From contig NZ_BMVK01000006.1 in the NCBI RefSeq assembly GCF_014650675.1, forward strand, positions 310,001-374,000: a stretch of 64,000 bases of DNA. The letters are read 5' to 3'. Position numbers and translations under genes: made by a program. Under the pieces are notes generated by a model. The model was given only the letters and a program-made list of their open reading frames with translations. It ran no database searches and had not been told where the DNA came from. The stretch comes from Streptomyces anulatus (lineage in GTDB: Bacteria; Actinomycetota; Actinomycetes; Streptomycetales; Streptomycetaceae). Within the stretch, counting starts at the first letter, position 1. Each line of letters opens with the position of its first letter. Positions 23,282 to 31,274 of the stretch are shown piece by piece.

Positions 23282-25629
23282 CTGCGCTTCCCGGGGAGAC
23301 CCCCGGCACCGTCGGCACGGACACACCACAGGACACCGTGTCCCCGCCGGAGGCCGGTGCCGAAGGCCCCGAGCACGCCGAAGCGCCCGATGCGTCCGAT
23401 GCGTCCGATGCACCCGACGCCTCTGGTACGCCCGACCCGTCCGATGTACCTGACGCACCTGACGCCTCCGAAGGCGGCGAGTCGTCGGACACTCCGGCGG
23501 ACGCGGACGACGACGCGAAGGGCGACGCGGAGGACGCGGAGGCCGAGGCGGGCGCCGACGCCGCGCCCGCCGCAGCGGCGCCCGCCGCCGAGCTCTCGGA
23601 GGCGCAGGCCGAGCTGGCCGCCCAGCGCGAGCTGCGGGAGCGGATCGAGAAGCGCAAGGCGGAGAAGGCCGCGCCCATCGCCGCCGGTACGGGTCTGAGC
23701 GGCACGGCAGCCGGTCTGCTCGCGGCCGTCCGGGCCGTGGAGAGCGGCGAGAAGTCGGGCACCGCGTTCTTCGACCGGCCCGCCGCGACCCCGGCCTCCC
23801 GGCGTCCCGCACCGGCCGCCGCACAGCCGACCCGGACCCCCGCGCCCGAGGCCGCCCCCACGGCGCGGACCGCCACGCCTGAGGCCCTGGACGCGGTGCG
23901 CGCGGTGCTCACGGAGGGCGGGGCCCCCGAGGCGCTGGCCCGCCCGGCCGTCGGCGCGCTCGGCGAGCAGGCGGCCGAGCTGCTGCGCACCGACCCCTGG
24001 CGGTTGCTGGCCGTGCCCGGCGTGCGGCCGGAACAGGCCGACGGCTTCGCGCGGGCCCTGCTGGGCGCCGACTGCGGCCCGGACGACGGCCGCAGGACGG
24101 CGGCCCTGGTCGGCTGGCTGCTGGAGCGCGCCGCCCTCCAGGGCCACACGGCACTGGACGCCGACGCCGTACGGACGGCGCTCGCCGAGCGTGCGGTCGG
24201 CGATCCGGACGCGGCGGTGCGGGACGCCGTCGAGGAGGGCGTCGCCCTGGTCTTCCAGGAGGGCGACGAGCCCTCGGCGGACGACCCCGGAGCGGCGGAC
24301 TCGGACGGCGAAGCGGACGAAGCGGGCGACGCGGACGTGGCCCGGGAGCCGGTCCAGGTGCTGCTGGGCCTGGACCGCTACGCCCTCGCCGAGGAGAGCC
24401 TCGCCGACGGCCTGGCCCGGCTCGTCAACGCCTGTGAGAAGGCCGCCGACTGGGCGGAGGCGGCCGCCTCCGCCCCCAGCCCGTCGGCCGCCGAACTGAT
24501 CCGTACGGCCGCCGCTGCCGGACTGGTCGCGCACAGCGGCGGCGAGGCGGCCCGGGCCGAGCCCGCCGCCCTGATCGCGGCGGCGCGCGGCCTGGGGCTG
24601 CGGGCCCTGGGCGCCACCCACAGCGAGGACGGCCGCCGACGGCTCGCGGCGGCCACCGGTGATCCGGACACGGCGGTCACGCTGTCCGGGCTGCTGTCCG
24701 GTGCGCAGGGCCCCGGCCGGGACGAGGACGGGGCGCTGGCCCTGGACCTGCTGGTCGTGCTGGACGCCCCGCAGCTGGACGTGGAGGGCGCTGCGGTCCT
24801 GGTCGAGGCGTTGGCCGACGGCGCCCGGCTGGTGCTGAGCGGCGACCCGGGCGTGCTGGGCTCCGCGGGCGCCGGGCGGGTGTTCGCCGATGTGCTGGCC
24901 TCCCACGCCTGCCCGCAGGTCGTCTCCCGGACCCCGGACCCCGGGCCGATCGGCGAGCTGGTCTCCGGCATCGGCATCGGCGAGCTGAACCAGGTCGACG
25001 CCCCGGGCAAGGAGGTGGTGATCGTCCCGGTCCGCGACGCGGGCGAGGCCGTCCACCGCACCGTGCAGCTGGTCGCGGACTCGGTGCCCCGGGCGTTCGG
25101 CATCCCCGCCGAGGAGACCCAGGTGATCACCGTGGGCCATGGCGGGGCCGCCGGGACCAGGGCGCTGAACGAGGCGCTGAAGCAGCGGCTCAACCCGGGC
25201 CCCGGCCGGTTCGGCGGTTTCGACCCGGGCGACCGCGTGGTCCATGTGCCCGCGCCCGGCCGGGCGGTGCCCGGGGTGGTGCTCTCGGCCGACGCCGAGG
25301 GGCTGCGGCTGGACTGCGGGGGCGTCCCCGTCGTCGTACCGCAGGAGCGGGTGGAGTCGTCGGTGCGGCACGGCTGGGCCCTCAGCGCCCATCAGGCGGC
25401 CGGGATGCGCTGGCCCGCCGCGGTCGTGGTGCTGCCGGGCGACGCCGCGCAGGGGCTGAGCAGGCCGTGGGTGTACACCGCGTTCGGCCGGGGCGAGCGG
25501 CATCTGTCGGTCGTGCACGGGGTGGACCAGGCACTCCCGCACGCGGTGGCGCAGGTTCCGGCCCAGGAGCGGACGACACGGCTGCGCCCGTTGCTGGAGG
25601 CGCTCCCGACGTCCGACGCGGCGTCCTGA
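23278..25629 (+). CDS. RecD-like helix-hairpin-helix protein with degenerate P-loop
   Basis: A 783-residue protein. Residues 1-105 are acidic and low complexity, 120-150 coiled-coil-like (QRELRERIEKRKAEK), and about 239-262 a helix-hairpin-helix (PWRLLAVPGVRPEQADGFA). From about 400 it aligns by eye with RecD2/SF1B helicases, but key motifs are changed. Where GGPGTGKT is expected, it reads GGEAARAE (421-428), with no lysine. The Walker B DEASM reads LDAPQ (495-499). GDPDQLPSV reads GDPGVLGSA. Later helicase-like parts remain (LNEALKQRLNP, GDRVVHV, LSAHQAAGM, VYTAFGRGERHL). I infer an ATPase-dead paralogue that may still bind DNA or a partner. GTG 23278 overlaps the aldo/keto reductase stop; a strong terminator follows. 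Confidence 0.8.
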   Translation: MTALPGETPGTVGTDTPQDTVSPPEAGAEGPEHAEAPDASDASDAPDASGTPDPSDVPDAPDASEGGESSDTPADADDDAKGDAEDAEAEAGADAAPAAAAPAAELSEAQAELAAQRELRERIEKRKAEKAAPIAAGTGLSGTAAGLLAAVRAVESGEKSGTAFFDRPAATPASRRPAPAAAQPTRTPAPEAAPTARTATPEALDAVRAVLTEGGAPEALARPAVGALGEQAAELLRTDPWRLLAVPGVRPEQADGFARALLGADCGPDDGRRTAALVGWLLERAALQGHTALDADAVRTALAERAVGDPDAAVRDAVEEGVALVFQEGDEPSADDPGAADSDGEADEAGDADVAREPVQVLLGLDRYALAEESLADGLARLVNACEKAADWAEAAASAPSPSAAELIRTAAAAGLVAHSGGEAARAEPAALIAAARGLGLRALGATHSEDGRRRLAAATGDPDTAVTLSGLLSGAQGPGRDEDGALALDLLVVLDAPQLDVEGAAVLVEALADGARLVLSGDPGVLGSAGAGRVFADVLASHACPQVVSRTPDPGPIGELVSGIGIGELNQVDAPGKEVVIVPVRDAGEAVHRTVQLVADSVPRAFGIPAEETQVITVGHGGAAGTRALNEALKQRLNPGPGRFGGFDPGDRVVHVPAPGRAVPGVVLSADAEGLRLDCGGVPVVVPQERVESSVRHGWALSAHQAAGMRWPAAVVVLPGDAAQGLSRPWVYTAFGRGERHLSVVHGVDQALPHAVAQVPAQERTTRLRPLLEALPTSDAAS
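23385..23475 (+). repeat. Imperfect 9-bp tandem repeats inside the RecD-like gene
   Basis: Repeats of the type GCGTCCGAT, drifting to GCACCCGAC and similar, encode an (Asp-Ala-Ser/Pro)n acidic tract at about residues 37-66. Such a tract is prone to length change between strains. Confidence 0.65.
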
Positions 25630-25648
25630 GCGGAGCTGATCCGGACAG

Positions 25649-25687
25649 CGGTGGGGCCCCGGCGCACTGTGCGCCGGGGCCCCACCG
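25649..25687. terminator. Bidirectional terminator
   Basis: Perfect 18-bp stem (25649-25666 with 25670-25687) around a 3-nt loop, between the RecD-like gene and the convergent hypothetical gene. Confidence 0.92.
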
Positions 25688-25717
25688 TCACGTCCGGTGC
25701 GGGAGGAGGAGAAGGGG

Positions 25718-26383
25718 TCAGCGGCCGCCCACCACGGGGCCGGCGAAGTCCTCGTCCGACTCGTCCTCCTCGTCGAAGACCGCGCTGACGTCGAAGCGGC
25801 AGACCACCAGCTCGGGGTCGGCGTCCTCGAACGGGGCGCCGAGCCACTCCCCCGGCTCCGGCGGCGCTTCCCCGGCCGAGACCCAGAGGGTGGAGTCGCC
25901 CTCCTCCAGGCCGAATTCCTTGTGCCGGGAGGCGATCTCGTCCGGTTCGTACTCGCCGAAGAGCACGCCGAGCGCGGCGTGGACGCTGGTGCCGACCACC
26001 GGGGCCGTGTCCTGTCCGCCGCCCGGACCGGCGTCGAGGTCGGCGAGGCGCTGAGCCTGTACGAGCAGGCGCGGGGGCTCCGCGACCACGTAGTCGCGCC
26101 GGATCAGCACGCTGAGCGCGCTGGGCTCCGCCGGCCCGGCGTAGGGAGGCAGGGAGTCGTCCGCGCCCGGGATCTCGAAGGGGGTGACTTCGTCGTAGCG
26201 CTCGTAGAGGAGTTCGTCGTAGACCTCGGCGGCAGCGGCAAGGGCGTTGAACGCGTCGTACACGGCGGGGTCGTCGTCCCCGGTACGGCGTTCGACCGCG
26301 TCGAGGTGACGGTCGATCGCGGCTTTGACCGCCTCGGCGGCGGCACGTACCTCGGCAGCGGTGGGCTGCGCAGCATCAGACAT
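25718..26383 (-). CDS. Conserved hypothetical acidic protein
   Basis: A 221-residue, strongly acidic soluble protein I do not recognise by family. The first 50 residues are helical (AAEVRAAAEAVKAAIDRHLDAVERR); the centre holds PPYAGPAEPSALSVLIRRDYVV and the C-terminus DEEDESDEDFAGP. There is no signal peptide or membrane segment. The start ATG 26383 (MSDAAQPTAAEV) was preferred; the frame opens 13 codons earlier. It is divergent from the DUF5703 gene, with only 47 nt between starts, so both promoters overlap. No function can be proposed. Confidence 0.8.
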   Translation of the reverse strand: MSDAAQPTAAEVRAAAEAVKAAIDRHLDAVERRTGDDDPAVYDAFNALAAAAEVYDELLYERYDEVTPFEIPGADDSLPPYAGPAEPSALSVLIRRDYVVAEPPRLLVQAQRLADLDAGPGGGQDTAPVVGTSVHAALGVLFGEYEPDEIASRHKEFGLEEGDSTLWVSAGEAPPEPGEWLGAPFEDADPELVVCRFDVSAVFDEEDESDEDFAGPVVGGR

Positions 26384-26430
26384 AGTGCAGACGCTATCCG
26401 TACCGGGGCTCTGCCCGCACAATAGATGCG

Positions 26431-26619
26431 ATGCCGGAATACGAATTCGTCGACGTGTACGTGCCGCGCGGGGTCTCCCGCAAGGAAGCGGCCCGACTCC
26501 TGACCGACCACGCCGAGTACGGACACTGGGAACTGGACCGCCTGACGCTCCGCAGGGACGGCAGCCGCAGGGTGCGGCTGCGCAGACGGATCATCCGTCA
26601 GCTACGGGCCACCTGGTGA
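26431..26619 (+). CDS. DUF5703 family small basic protein
   Basis: A 62-residue protein, MPEYEFVDVYVPRGVSRKEA followed by a helix and a very basic tail (RRDGSRRVRLRRRIIRQLR). This matches the actinobacterial DUF5703 family. The charge suggests nucleic-acid or membrane-phosphate contact, but no role is known. ATG 26431; an earlier ATG at 26425 is out of frame. A strong palindromic terminator follows. Confidence 0.85.
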   Translation: MPEYEFVDVYVPRGVSRKEAARLLTDHAEYGHWELDRLTLRRDGSRRVRLRRRIIRQLRATW

Positions 26620-26624
26620 CATGG

Positions 26625-26652
26625 AGCGGGCCCCGCGATCGCGGGGCCCGCT
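26625..26652. terminator. Bidirectional terminator
   Basis: A 28-bp palindrome with arms AGCGGGCCCCGCGA and its complement, between the DUF5703 gene and the convergent chpC. Confidence 0.88.
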
Positions 26653-26689
26653 CTCCTGTCCGGGCTGCGCCGTGCTGTGCTCGCCCGGA

Positions 26690-27499
26690 TCAGGCGGCGC
26701 TGCGCGAGCGGCGGTAGAGAACCGATCCCGCACCGGCGAGCAGCAGTCCGGCACTGGCCGGGATGAGCAGTTCGAGCCCGCCCCCACCGGTCTGCGCGAG
26801 CTGCTCCTCGGGGAAGTGCTGGGGCTCGGGGGCGTTCGGCTCGGGCGGCTGGTTGGCCGGCGGGACGACCGGCTTCTCCGGCGTGACCGGGGGCTTCTCC
26901 GGCTGCTCGGGCGGCGGGGGCGGAACCTCTGCGTCGTTGGAGCAGCTGTTGCCGAAGACCGGGTTCAGCAGACCGACGATGGTGACGCTGTTCCCGCAGA
27001 GGTTCACGGGGATGTCGATCGGCGCTTGGACCGAGTTGCCGGAGAGGATGCCGGGCGAACCCTGGGCGATCCCCTCGGCCGTGGCGCCGCCGCCCGGGGC
27101 CCGGTGACGGCCGGTGCCGGGCTCGGAGTGCCGGTCCGACGCGTCGGTGTGCCCGTCCGAGGCGGTGGTGTCGCCGGCCTGGGCGCCGTTTCCGGAGCCG
27201 CCCGGGACCGAGCGCTCCTGGGGAGCCGAGCGGTTCCCGGAGTGGTCGGATTCTGCTGATCCGTTTCCGCAGTCGTTACCGAAGACGGGGTTCAGCAGAC
27301 CGCCGACACTGATGGAGTTGCCGCAGACGTTGACCGGGATGTCGATCGGGGCCTGGACCGAGTTGCCGGACAGCACGCCCGGCGAGCCGGCGGCGGTACC
27401 GGCCGCCCCGGAGTCGGCGTGGGCGTATCCGCCGCTCAGCGCGAGCACTCCGCCCGCAGCCGCCATGGTGATCAGGCCTTTACGAGTGACCTGTCGCAT
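26690..27499 (-). CDS. chpC: Long chaplin with sorting signal (ChpC type)
   Basis: A cell-wall-anchored chaplin, an amyloid-forming surface protein of aerial hyphae. The 269 residues comprise a signal peptide (cut near AHA-DSG, residue 29), chaplin domain 1 (38-77, Cys59/Cys77), a Ser/Gly/His linker, chaplin domain 2 (147-186, Cys168/Cys186), a Pro-rich wall-spanning stretch (192-232), sortase motif LAQTG (234-238), a membrane helix and basic tail RRSRSAA. The two domains share 33 of 40 residues. ATG 27499 has AGGAAA about 10 nt upstream. It lies downstream of chpH on the same strand, as in S. coelicolor (SCO1674-1675), with a hairpin between them. Confidence 0.95.
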   Translation of the reverse strand: MRQVTRKGLITMAAAGGVLALSGGYAHADSGAAGTAAGSPGVLSGNSVQAPIDIPVNVCGNSISVGGLLNPVFGNDCGNGSAESDHSGNRSAPQERSVPGGSGNGAQAGDTTASDGHTDASDRHSEPGTGRHRAPGGGATAEGIAQGSPGILSGNSVQAPIDIPVNLCGNSVTIVGLLNPVFGNSCSNDAEVPPPPPEQPEKPPVTPEKPVVPPANQPPEPNAPEPQHFPEEQLAQTGGGGLELLIPASAGLLLAGAGSVLYRRSRSAA

Positions 27500-27569
27500 A
27501 GGTTCGTTTCCTGCCTTCTGGCTTCCGAAAAACCCCCGGACATGACCGTGCGGGAGTCGAATGCCGAAC

Positions 27570-27602
27570 GGTCCCGGAGTGCATGGAGTGCACTCCGGGA
27601 CC
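27570..27602 (-). terminator. Terminator after chpH
   Basis: Perfect 14-bp stem GGTCCCGGAGTGCA / TGCACTCCGGGACC with a 5-nt loop, 37 nt past the chpH stop and 70 nt before the chpC start. It implies that chpC has its own promoter or is expressed by read-through. Confidence 0.82.
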
Positions 27603-27638
27603 GGTCGAGCTCAAACCCTTACGGGTTGACGTTCAACG

Positions 27639-27872
27639 TCAGGCGTTGACGCAGGTGTTGCCGAAGGCGGGGTTCAGCAGACCGATCACGGAGACCGTGT
27701 TGCCGCACACGTTGATCGGCACGTGGACCGGAACCTGGACGACGTTGCCGGAGAGCACGCCGGGGCTGCCGATGGCAGCACCCTGGGCACCCGCGTCGGC
27801 GGAAGCCATGCCCGCACCCGCGAGAACGAGGCCACCCGTAGCAGCCGCAACTGCGACGACCTTCTTGATCAT
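27639..27872 (-). CDS. chpH: Short chaplin (ChpH type)
   Basis: A 77-residue secreted chaplin: signal peptide (1-26, cut after ASA), then a single chaplin domain with GSPGVLSGNVVQVPVHVPIN and the conserved cysteine pair Cys56/Cys74 in NVCGNTV and GNTCVNA. Short chaplins assemble into amyloid fibrils at the air interface and coat aerial hyphae and spores. ATG 27872 has a near-ideal AGGAGGAATC ribosome site. Transcribed leftwards with a hairpin in its leader and a strong terminator, consistent with very high, developmentally timed expression. Confidence 0.95.
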   Translation of the reverse strand: MIKKVVAVAAATGGLVLAGAGMASADAGAQGAAIGSPGVLSGNVVQVPVHVPINVCGNTVSVIGLLNPAFGNTCVNA

Positions 27873-27892
27873 GATTCCTCCTAGTTGGAAAA

Positions 27893-27915
27893 TGCGGTCC
27901 CAGCCGCGGACCGCA
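27893..27915 (-). promoter_or_regulatory. Leader hairpin of chpH
   Basis: TGCGGTCC-N7-GGACCGCA, a perfect 8-bp inverted repeat 20 nt upstream of the chpH start and about 9 nt upstream of its ribosome site. It may stabilise the transcript or be an operator; the chpH promoter should lie to its right (27915-27990). Confidence 0.45.
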
Positions 27916-28025
27916 AACCTTGTAACGAGGAGGATTTGGCGGGGCTACGTGTGAACGGCTCGTTTCACTCGTTCGGACATGTCCGCACAGGTGGACGAAT
28001 CGACGGGGAATCGGTCGGAGAGCGG

Positions 28026-29360
28026 TCAGGAGTGGTCGATGAACCGGTCGAGCACCCGCACGCCGAACTGCAGACCGTCCACCGGGACCCGCTCGTCGAC
28101 ACCGTGGAACATGCCCGCGAAGTCCAGCTCCGGCGGCAGCTTCAGCGGGGCGAATCCGAAGCCCCGGATGCCCAGGTCGTCGAAGGACTTGGCGTCGGTG
28201 CCGGCCGAGAGCATGTACGGCACGGCACGGGCGATGGGGTCCTCGGCGACCAGCGCGGTCTGCATGGCGTCGACCAGCGCGCCGTCGAACGTGGTCTCCA
28301 GGGCCTTGTCCGCGTGCACGTCCTCGCGCCGGACGTTGGGCCCGAGGATCCGGTCCAGGTCCGCCAGGAACTCCTCCTCGTACCCCGGCAGGTAGCGGCC
28401 GTCGACGTGGGCGGTCGCCTGGCCCGGGATGACGTTGACCTTGTAGCCGGCGCCGAGCTGCGTGGGGTTGGCGGTGTTCTGGAGGGAGGCGCCGATGAGC
28501 TTGGCGATGCCGCCCAGCTTGGCGAGCGTCTCGTCCATGTTCTCCGGGTCCAGCTCGGTGCCCAGCGCGTCGGAGAGCTCGTCCAGGAAGTGCCGCAGCG
28601 TCTTAGTGACCCGCACCGGGAACTTGTGCCGGCCCAGCCGCCCGACCGCCTCGGACAGCTCCGTGATGGCGTTGTCCTTGTGGATCATCGAACCGTGCCC
28701 GGCGGTGCCGTCCACGGTCAGCTTCATCCAGTGCATGCCCTTCTGGGCCGTCTCCACCAGATACAGCCGCAGGTTCTCGTTGACGGTGAAGGAGAAGCCG
28801 CCGACCTCGCTGATCGCCTCGGTGACGCCCTCGAAGAGCCCGGGGTGGTTGTCGACGAGGTAGCGCGCCCCGTACGTCCCGCCGGCCTCCTCGTCCGCGA
28901 GGAAGGCGAGCACGATGTCGCGCGGGGGCTTGCGGCCGGTGCGCATGCGCTCCCGGACGACCGCGAGGGTCATCGCGTCCATGTCCTTCATGTCGACCGC
29001 GCCCCGGCCCCAGACGCAGCCGTCCGCGATCTCCCCCGAGAACGGGTCGTGCGTCCAGTCCGCCGCGTTGGCCGGGACGACGTCGGTGTGCCCGTGGATG
29101 AGGAGCGCCGGGCGGGAGGGGTCCTCGCCCTCGATCCGGGCGACCGTGGAGGCCCGCCCCTTGTGCGACTCGAAGATCTGCGGCTCCAGGCCGACCTCCG
29201 CGAGCTTCTCCGCGACGTACTCGGCCGCGAGCCGCTCACCGGGGCCGGAGTGGTCGCCGTAGTTGCTGGTGTCGATCCGGATCAGGTCACGACAGAGGTC
29301 GACGACCTCCCTCTCGGCGTTGCCGCCGGTGACGGCCTTGCCCGTGCTGCTCTCGCTCAC
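28026..29360 (-). CDS. M20-family metallopeptidase
   Basis: A 444-residue M20 (ArgE/DapE/ACY1) family zinc hydrolase of amide bonds. Metal and catalytic landmarks appear in order: HGHTDVVPAN (His and catalytic Asp), GRGAVDMKD (bridging Asp), LADEEAGGTYG (general-base Glu and ligand Glu), SAGTDAKSF (ligand Asp) and MFHGVDE (C-terminal His). The lid domain lies at about 190-310. GTG 29360 has AAGGAAC about 6 nt upstream; the open frame extends 30 codons further without family similarity. No signal peptide, so cytoplasmic. The natural peptide or acyl-amino-acid substrate is unknown. Confidence 0.93.
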   Translation of the reverse strand: MSESSTGKAVTGGNAEREVVDLCRDLIRIDTSNYGDHSGPGERLAAEYVAEKLAEVGLEPQIFESHKGRASTVARIEGEDPSRPALLIHGHTDVVPANAADWTHDPFSGEIADGCVWGRGAVDMKDMDAMTLAVVRERMRTGRKPPRDIVLAFLADEEAGGTYGARYLVDNHPGLFEGVTEAISEVGGFSFTVNENLRLYLVETAQKGMHWMKLTVDGTAGHGSMIHKDNAITELSEAVGRLGRHKFPVRVTKTLRHFLDELSDALGTELDPENMDETLAKLGGIAKLIGASLQNTANPTQLGAGYKVNVIPGQATAHVDGRYLPGYEEEFLADLDRILGPNVRREDVHADKALETTFDGALVDAMQTALVAEDPIARAVPYMLSAGTDAKSFDDLGIRGFGFAPLKLPPELDFAGMFHGVDERVPVDGLQFGVRVLDRFIDHS

Positions 29361-29495
29361 GCTGGTTCCTTCCACTGTCGCTGTGGTGCTCCCCCTCATC
29401 CTCCCGCGCCCACGGCCTGCGCCCAAGGGCGCGCACCCCCCGTCACGCACCGTTCACAGCCATCGGGGCGTGATCGAGCACCCTCGAATGTTTGC

Positions 29496-29501
29496 TATGG
29501 T
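29496..29501 (+). promoter_or_regulatory. Possible -10 element of the tRNA-Leu promoter
   Basis: TATGGT, in an AT-rich patch about 43 nt upstream of the mature tRNA, is the best -10 candidate. No convincing -35 hexamer is at the right distance. Confidence 0.3.
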
Positions 29502-29543
29502 TTTCCACGTCGGAACGGGCACGGCCCGCGAGACAGACACCTT

Positions 29544-29631
29544 GTCCGGGTGGCGGAATGGCAGACGCGCTAGCTTGAGGTGCTAGTGCCCTTTATCGGG
29601 CGTGGGGGTTCAAGTCCCCCCTCGGACACCA
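29544..29631 (+). tRNA. tRNA-Leu(GAG), CCA encoded
   Basis: An 88-nt class II tRNA. The acceptor GTCCGGG pairs with CTCGGAC (one G-T), followed by A and encoded CCA. The anticodon arm CTAGC-TTGAGGT-GCTAG gives anticodon GAG. The variable arm is long (TGCCC-TTTATC-GGGCG). The T arm GGGGG-TTCAAGT-CCCCC is intact. It reads CUC and CUU leucine codons. A terminator follows 5 nt after the CCA. Confidence 0.97.
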
Positions 29632-29635
29632 GCAG

Positions 29636-29661
29636 GAGCCCCACTTCGGTGGGGCTCTTTT
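29636..29661 (+). terminator. tRNA-Leu terminator
   Basis: GAGCCCCAC-TTCG-GTGGGGCTC followed by TTTT: a 9-bp stem closed by a stable UUCG tetraloop and a T-run. Confidence 0.93.
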
Positions 29662-29693
29662 GCGTCACCGGGCGACCACGGAGAGGGGCGACG

Positions 29694-30632
29694 ATGCGGG
29701 GTCGCAGGAAGCCGCCTCCCGCTCCGCTCCCCCAGCGGCACGGGATCGACGCGGTACGGGTGCGGTTGCCGGAGGATCCCGGAGGGCACTGGGCATGCGT
29801 CGGGGAGCATCTGGTCGCGCGGTTCGGCGGGGCGATCGGGGTGGACCGGGTGGCGGAGATGCTGGCGGCCGGGCGGTTCGTGGGGGCCGACGGGGTCGCC
29901 GTGCGGGGCGACGAGCCGTACGCCGCGGGGCGGTGTCTCTGGTTCCACCGGGACTTCGCGCCGGAGGAACCGGTGCCGTTCCCGGTCGGCGTCGTGTACC
30001 GGGACGAGCGTCTCGTCGTCGCGGACAAGCCGCACTTCCTGGCGACCATGCCCCGGGGGCGGCACATCACCGAGACCGCGGTGGCCCGGCTGCGGCGGGA
30101 GCTGGACCTGCCCGCCCTGCAGCCGGCGCACCGGCTGGACCGGCTGACCGCGGGGCTCGTGCTGTTCGTGGTGCGGCCCGAGGACCGGGGCGCGTACCAG
30201 ACGCTGTTCCGGGACCGGCTGGTGCGCAAGGAGTACGAGGCGGTGGCCCCGTACGACCCCGGGGTGGCACTCCCCCGGACCGTGCGCAGCCGGATCGTGA
30301 AGGAGCGCGGGGTGCTCGCCGCCCGCGAGGAGCCGGGCGAGGCGAACAGTGAGAGCCGGGTGGAGCTGGTGGAGCACCGGGGCGGGGTCGGGCGCTACCG
30401 GCTGCTGCCCGCCACCGGGCGGACGCATCAGTTGCGGGTCCATATGAACGCGCTGGGGTTGCCGATCGTCCACGATCCGCTGTATCCGGTGGTGGAGGGG
30501 GAAGCGGCCGCCGACGACTTCTCGCGGCCGTTGCAGTTGCTGGCCCGTGTGCTGGAGTTCACCGATCCGGTCGGCGGGGAGCCGCGCCGCTTCGTGAGCG
30601 GGCTGCGGCTCTCCGCCTGGCCGGAGGGGTGA
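29694..30632 (+). CDS. RluA-family pseudouridine synthase
   Basis: A 312-residue pseudouridine synthase of the RsuA/RluA superfamily. The catalytic aspartate is in QPAHRLDRLTAGLVLF (about residues 142-157); other family parts are VVADKPHFLATMPRG, RKEYEAVAPYD and LPATGRTHQLRVHMNALGLPI. The first 85 residues are basic with no clear S4 domain. The target (23S rRNA or tRNA) cannot be told. ATG 29694 follows GAGAGGGG. It lies just after the tRNA terminator and is convergent with the metallo-hydrolase gene. Confidence 0.9.
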   Translation: MRGRRKPPPAPLPQRHGIDAVRVRLPEDPGGHWACVGEHLVARFGGAIGVDRVAEMLAAGRFVGADGVAVRGDEPYAAGRCLWFHRDFAPEEPVPFPVGVVYRDERLVVADKPHFLATMPRGRHITETAVARLRRELDLPALQPAHRLDRLTAGLVLFVVRPEDRGAYQTLFRDRLVRKEYEAVAPYDPGVALPRTVRSRIVKERGVLAAREEPGEANSESRVELVEHRGGVGRYRLLPATGRTHQLRVHMNALGLPIVHDPLYPVVEGEAAADDFSRPLQLLARVLEFTDPVGGEPRRFVSGLRLSAWPEG

Positions 30633-30644
30633 GGCGCGCGGCCC

Positions 30645-31274
30645 TCAGTGGCCGCGCTTGATCCACTCGTCGAGCTGCGGGGCTTCCGCGCCGATGGAGG
30701 TGGGGTCTCCGTGGCCGGTGCGCACGGCGGTGTCGCCGGGGAGGGTGAGCAGCCGGTCCCTGATCGAGTCGATGATCGTGGGGAACGACGAGAAGGAGCG
30801 GCCGGTGGCGCCGGGGCCGCCCTGGAAGAGGGTGTCGCCGGTGAAGACCGTGGCCAGCTCGGGGGCGTACAGGCAGACCGCGCCGGGGGCGTGGCCCGGG
30901 GTGTGCAGGACCGTGAGCGTGGTGCCCGCCACGGTCAGTTCCTGGCCGTCCGAGAGGGTGCCGTCGGGGGTGCGGTCCGGGTGGGTCTGCTGCCAGAGCG
31001 GCAGGTCGTCCGGGTGGAGCAGGATCGGGGCGCCGGTGGCGTCCGCGAGGGCGGGGGCGGCGTCGATGTGGTCGTTGTGCGCGTGGGTGCAGACGATGGC
31101 GCGCAGCGTCCGGCCGCCGAGCGCGGCCTCGATGGCGGCGGCGTCGTGGGCGGCGTCGATGACGATTGCCTCGGTGTCGTCGCCGACGATCCAGACGTTG
31201 TTGTCGACGTCCCACTCGCCGCCGTCGAGGGCGAAGGTGCCGGAGGTGACCAGGTGGTCGATGCGGGCGGTCAT
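30645..31274 (-). CDS. MBL-fold hydrolase, predicted S-formylmycothiol hydrolase
   Basis: A 209-residue metallo-beta-lactamase-fold hydrolase of the glyoxalase II type. The zinc motif THAHNDHIDA (HxHxDH), VLHTPGHAPG, FTGDTLFQGGPGA and GHGDPTSIGAE supply the ligands of a binuclear site. Its start shares a base with the stop of the preceding dehydrogenase gene (TGATG), so the two are translationally coupled. Because that enzyme makes S-formylmycothiol, this protein is the natural candidate to hydrolyse it to formate and mycothiol. This role rests on context and fold; the hydrolysis of another mycothiol thioester is possible. Confidence 0.9.
   Translation of the reverse strand: MTARIDHLVTSGTFALDGGEWDVDNNVWIVGDDTEAIVIDAAHDAAAIEAALGGRTLRAIVCTHAHNDHIDAAPALADATGAPILLHPDDLPLWQQTHPDRTPDGTLSDGQELTVAGTTLTVLHTPGHAPGAVCLYAPELATVFTGDTLFQGGPGATGRSFSSFPTIIDSIRDRLLTLPGDTAVRTGHGDPTSIGAEAPQLDEWIKRGH

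Noticed and set aside
25649..25687. Regulatory operator
   Set aside because: The long perfect stem lies between two convergent gene ends, so it is better explained as a terminator; the same applies to 12071-12109, 35254-35309 and 51735-51774.
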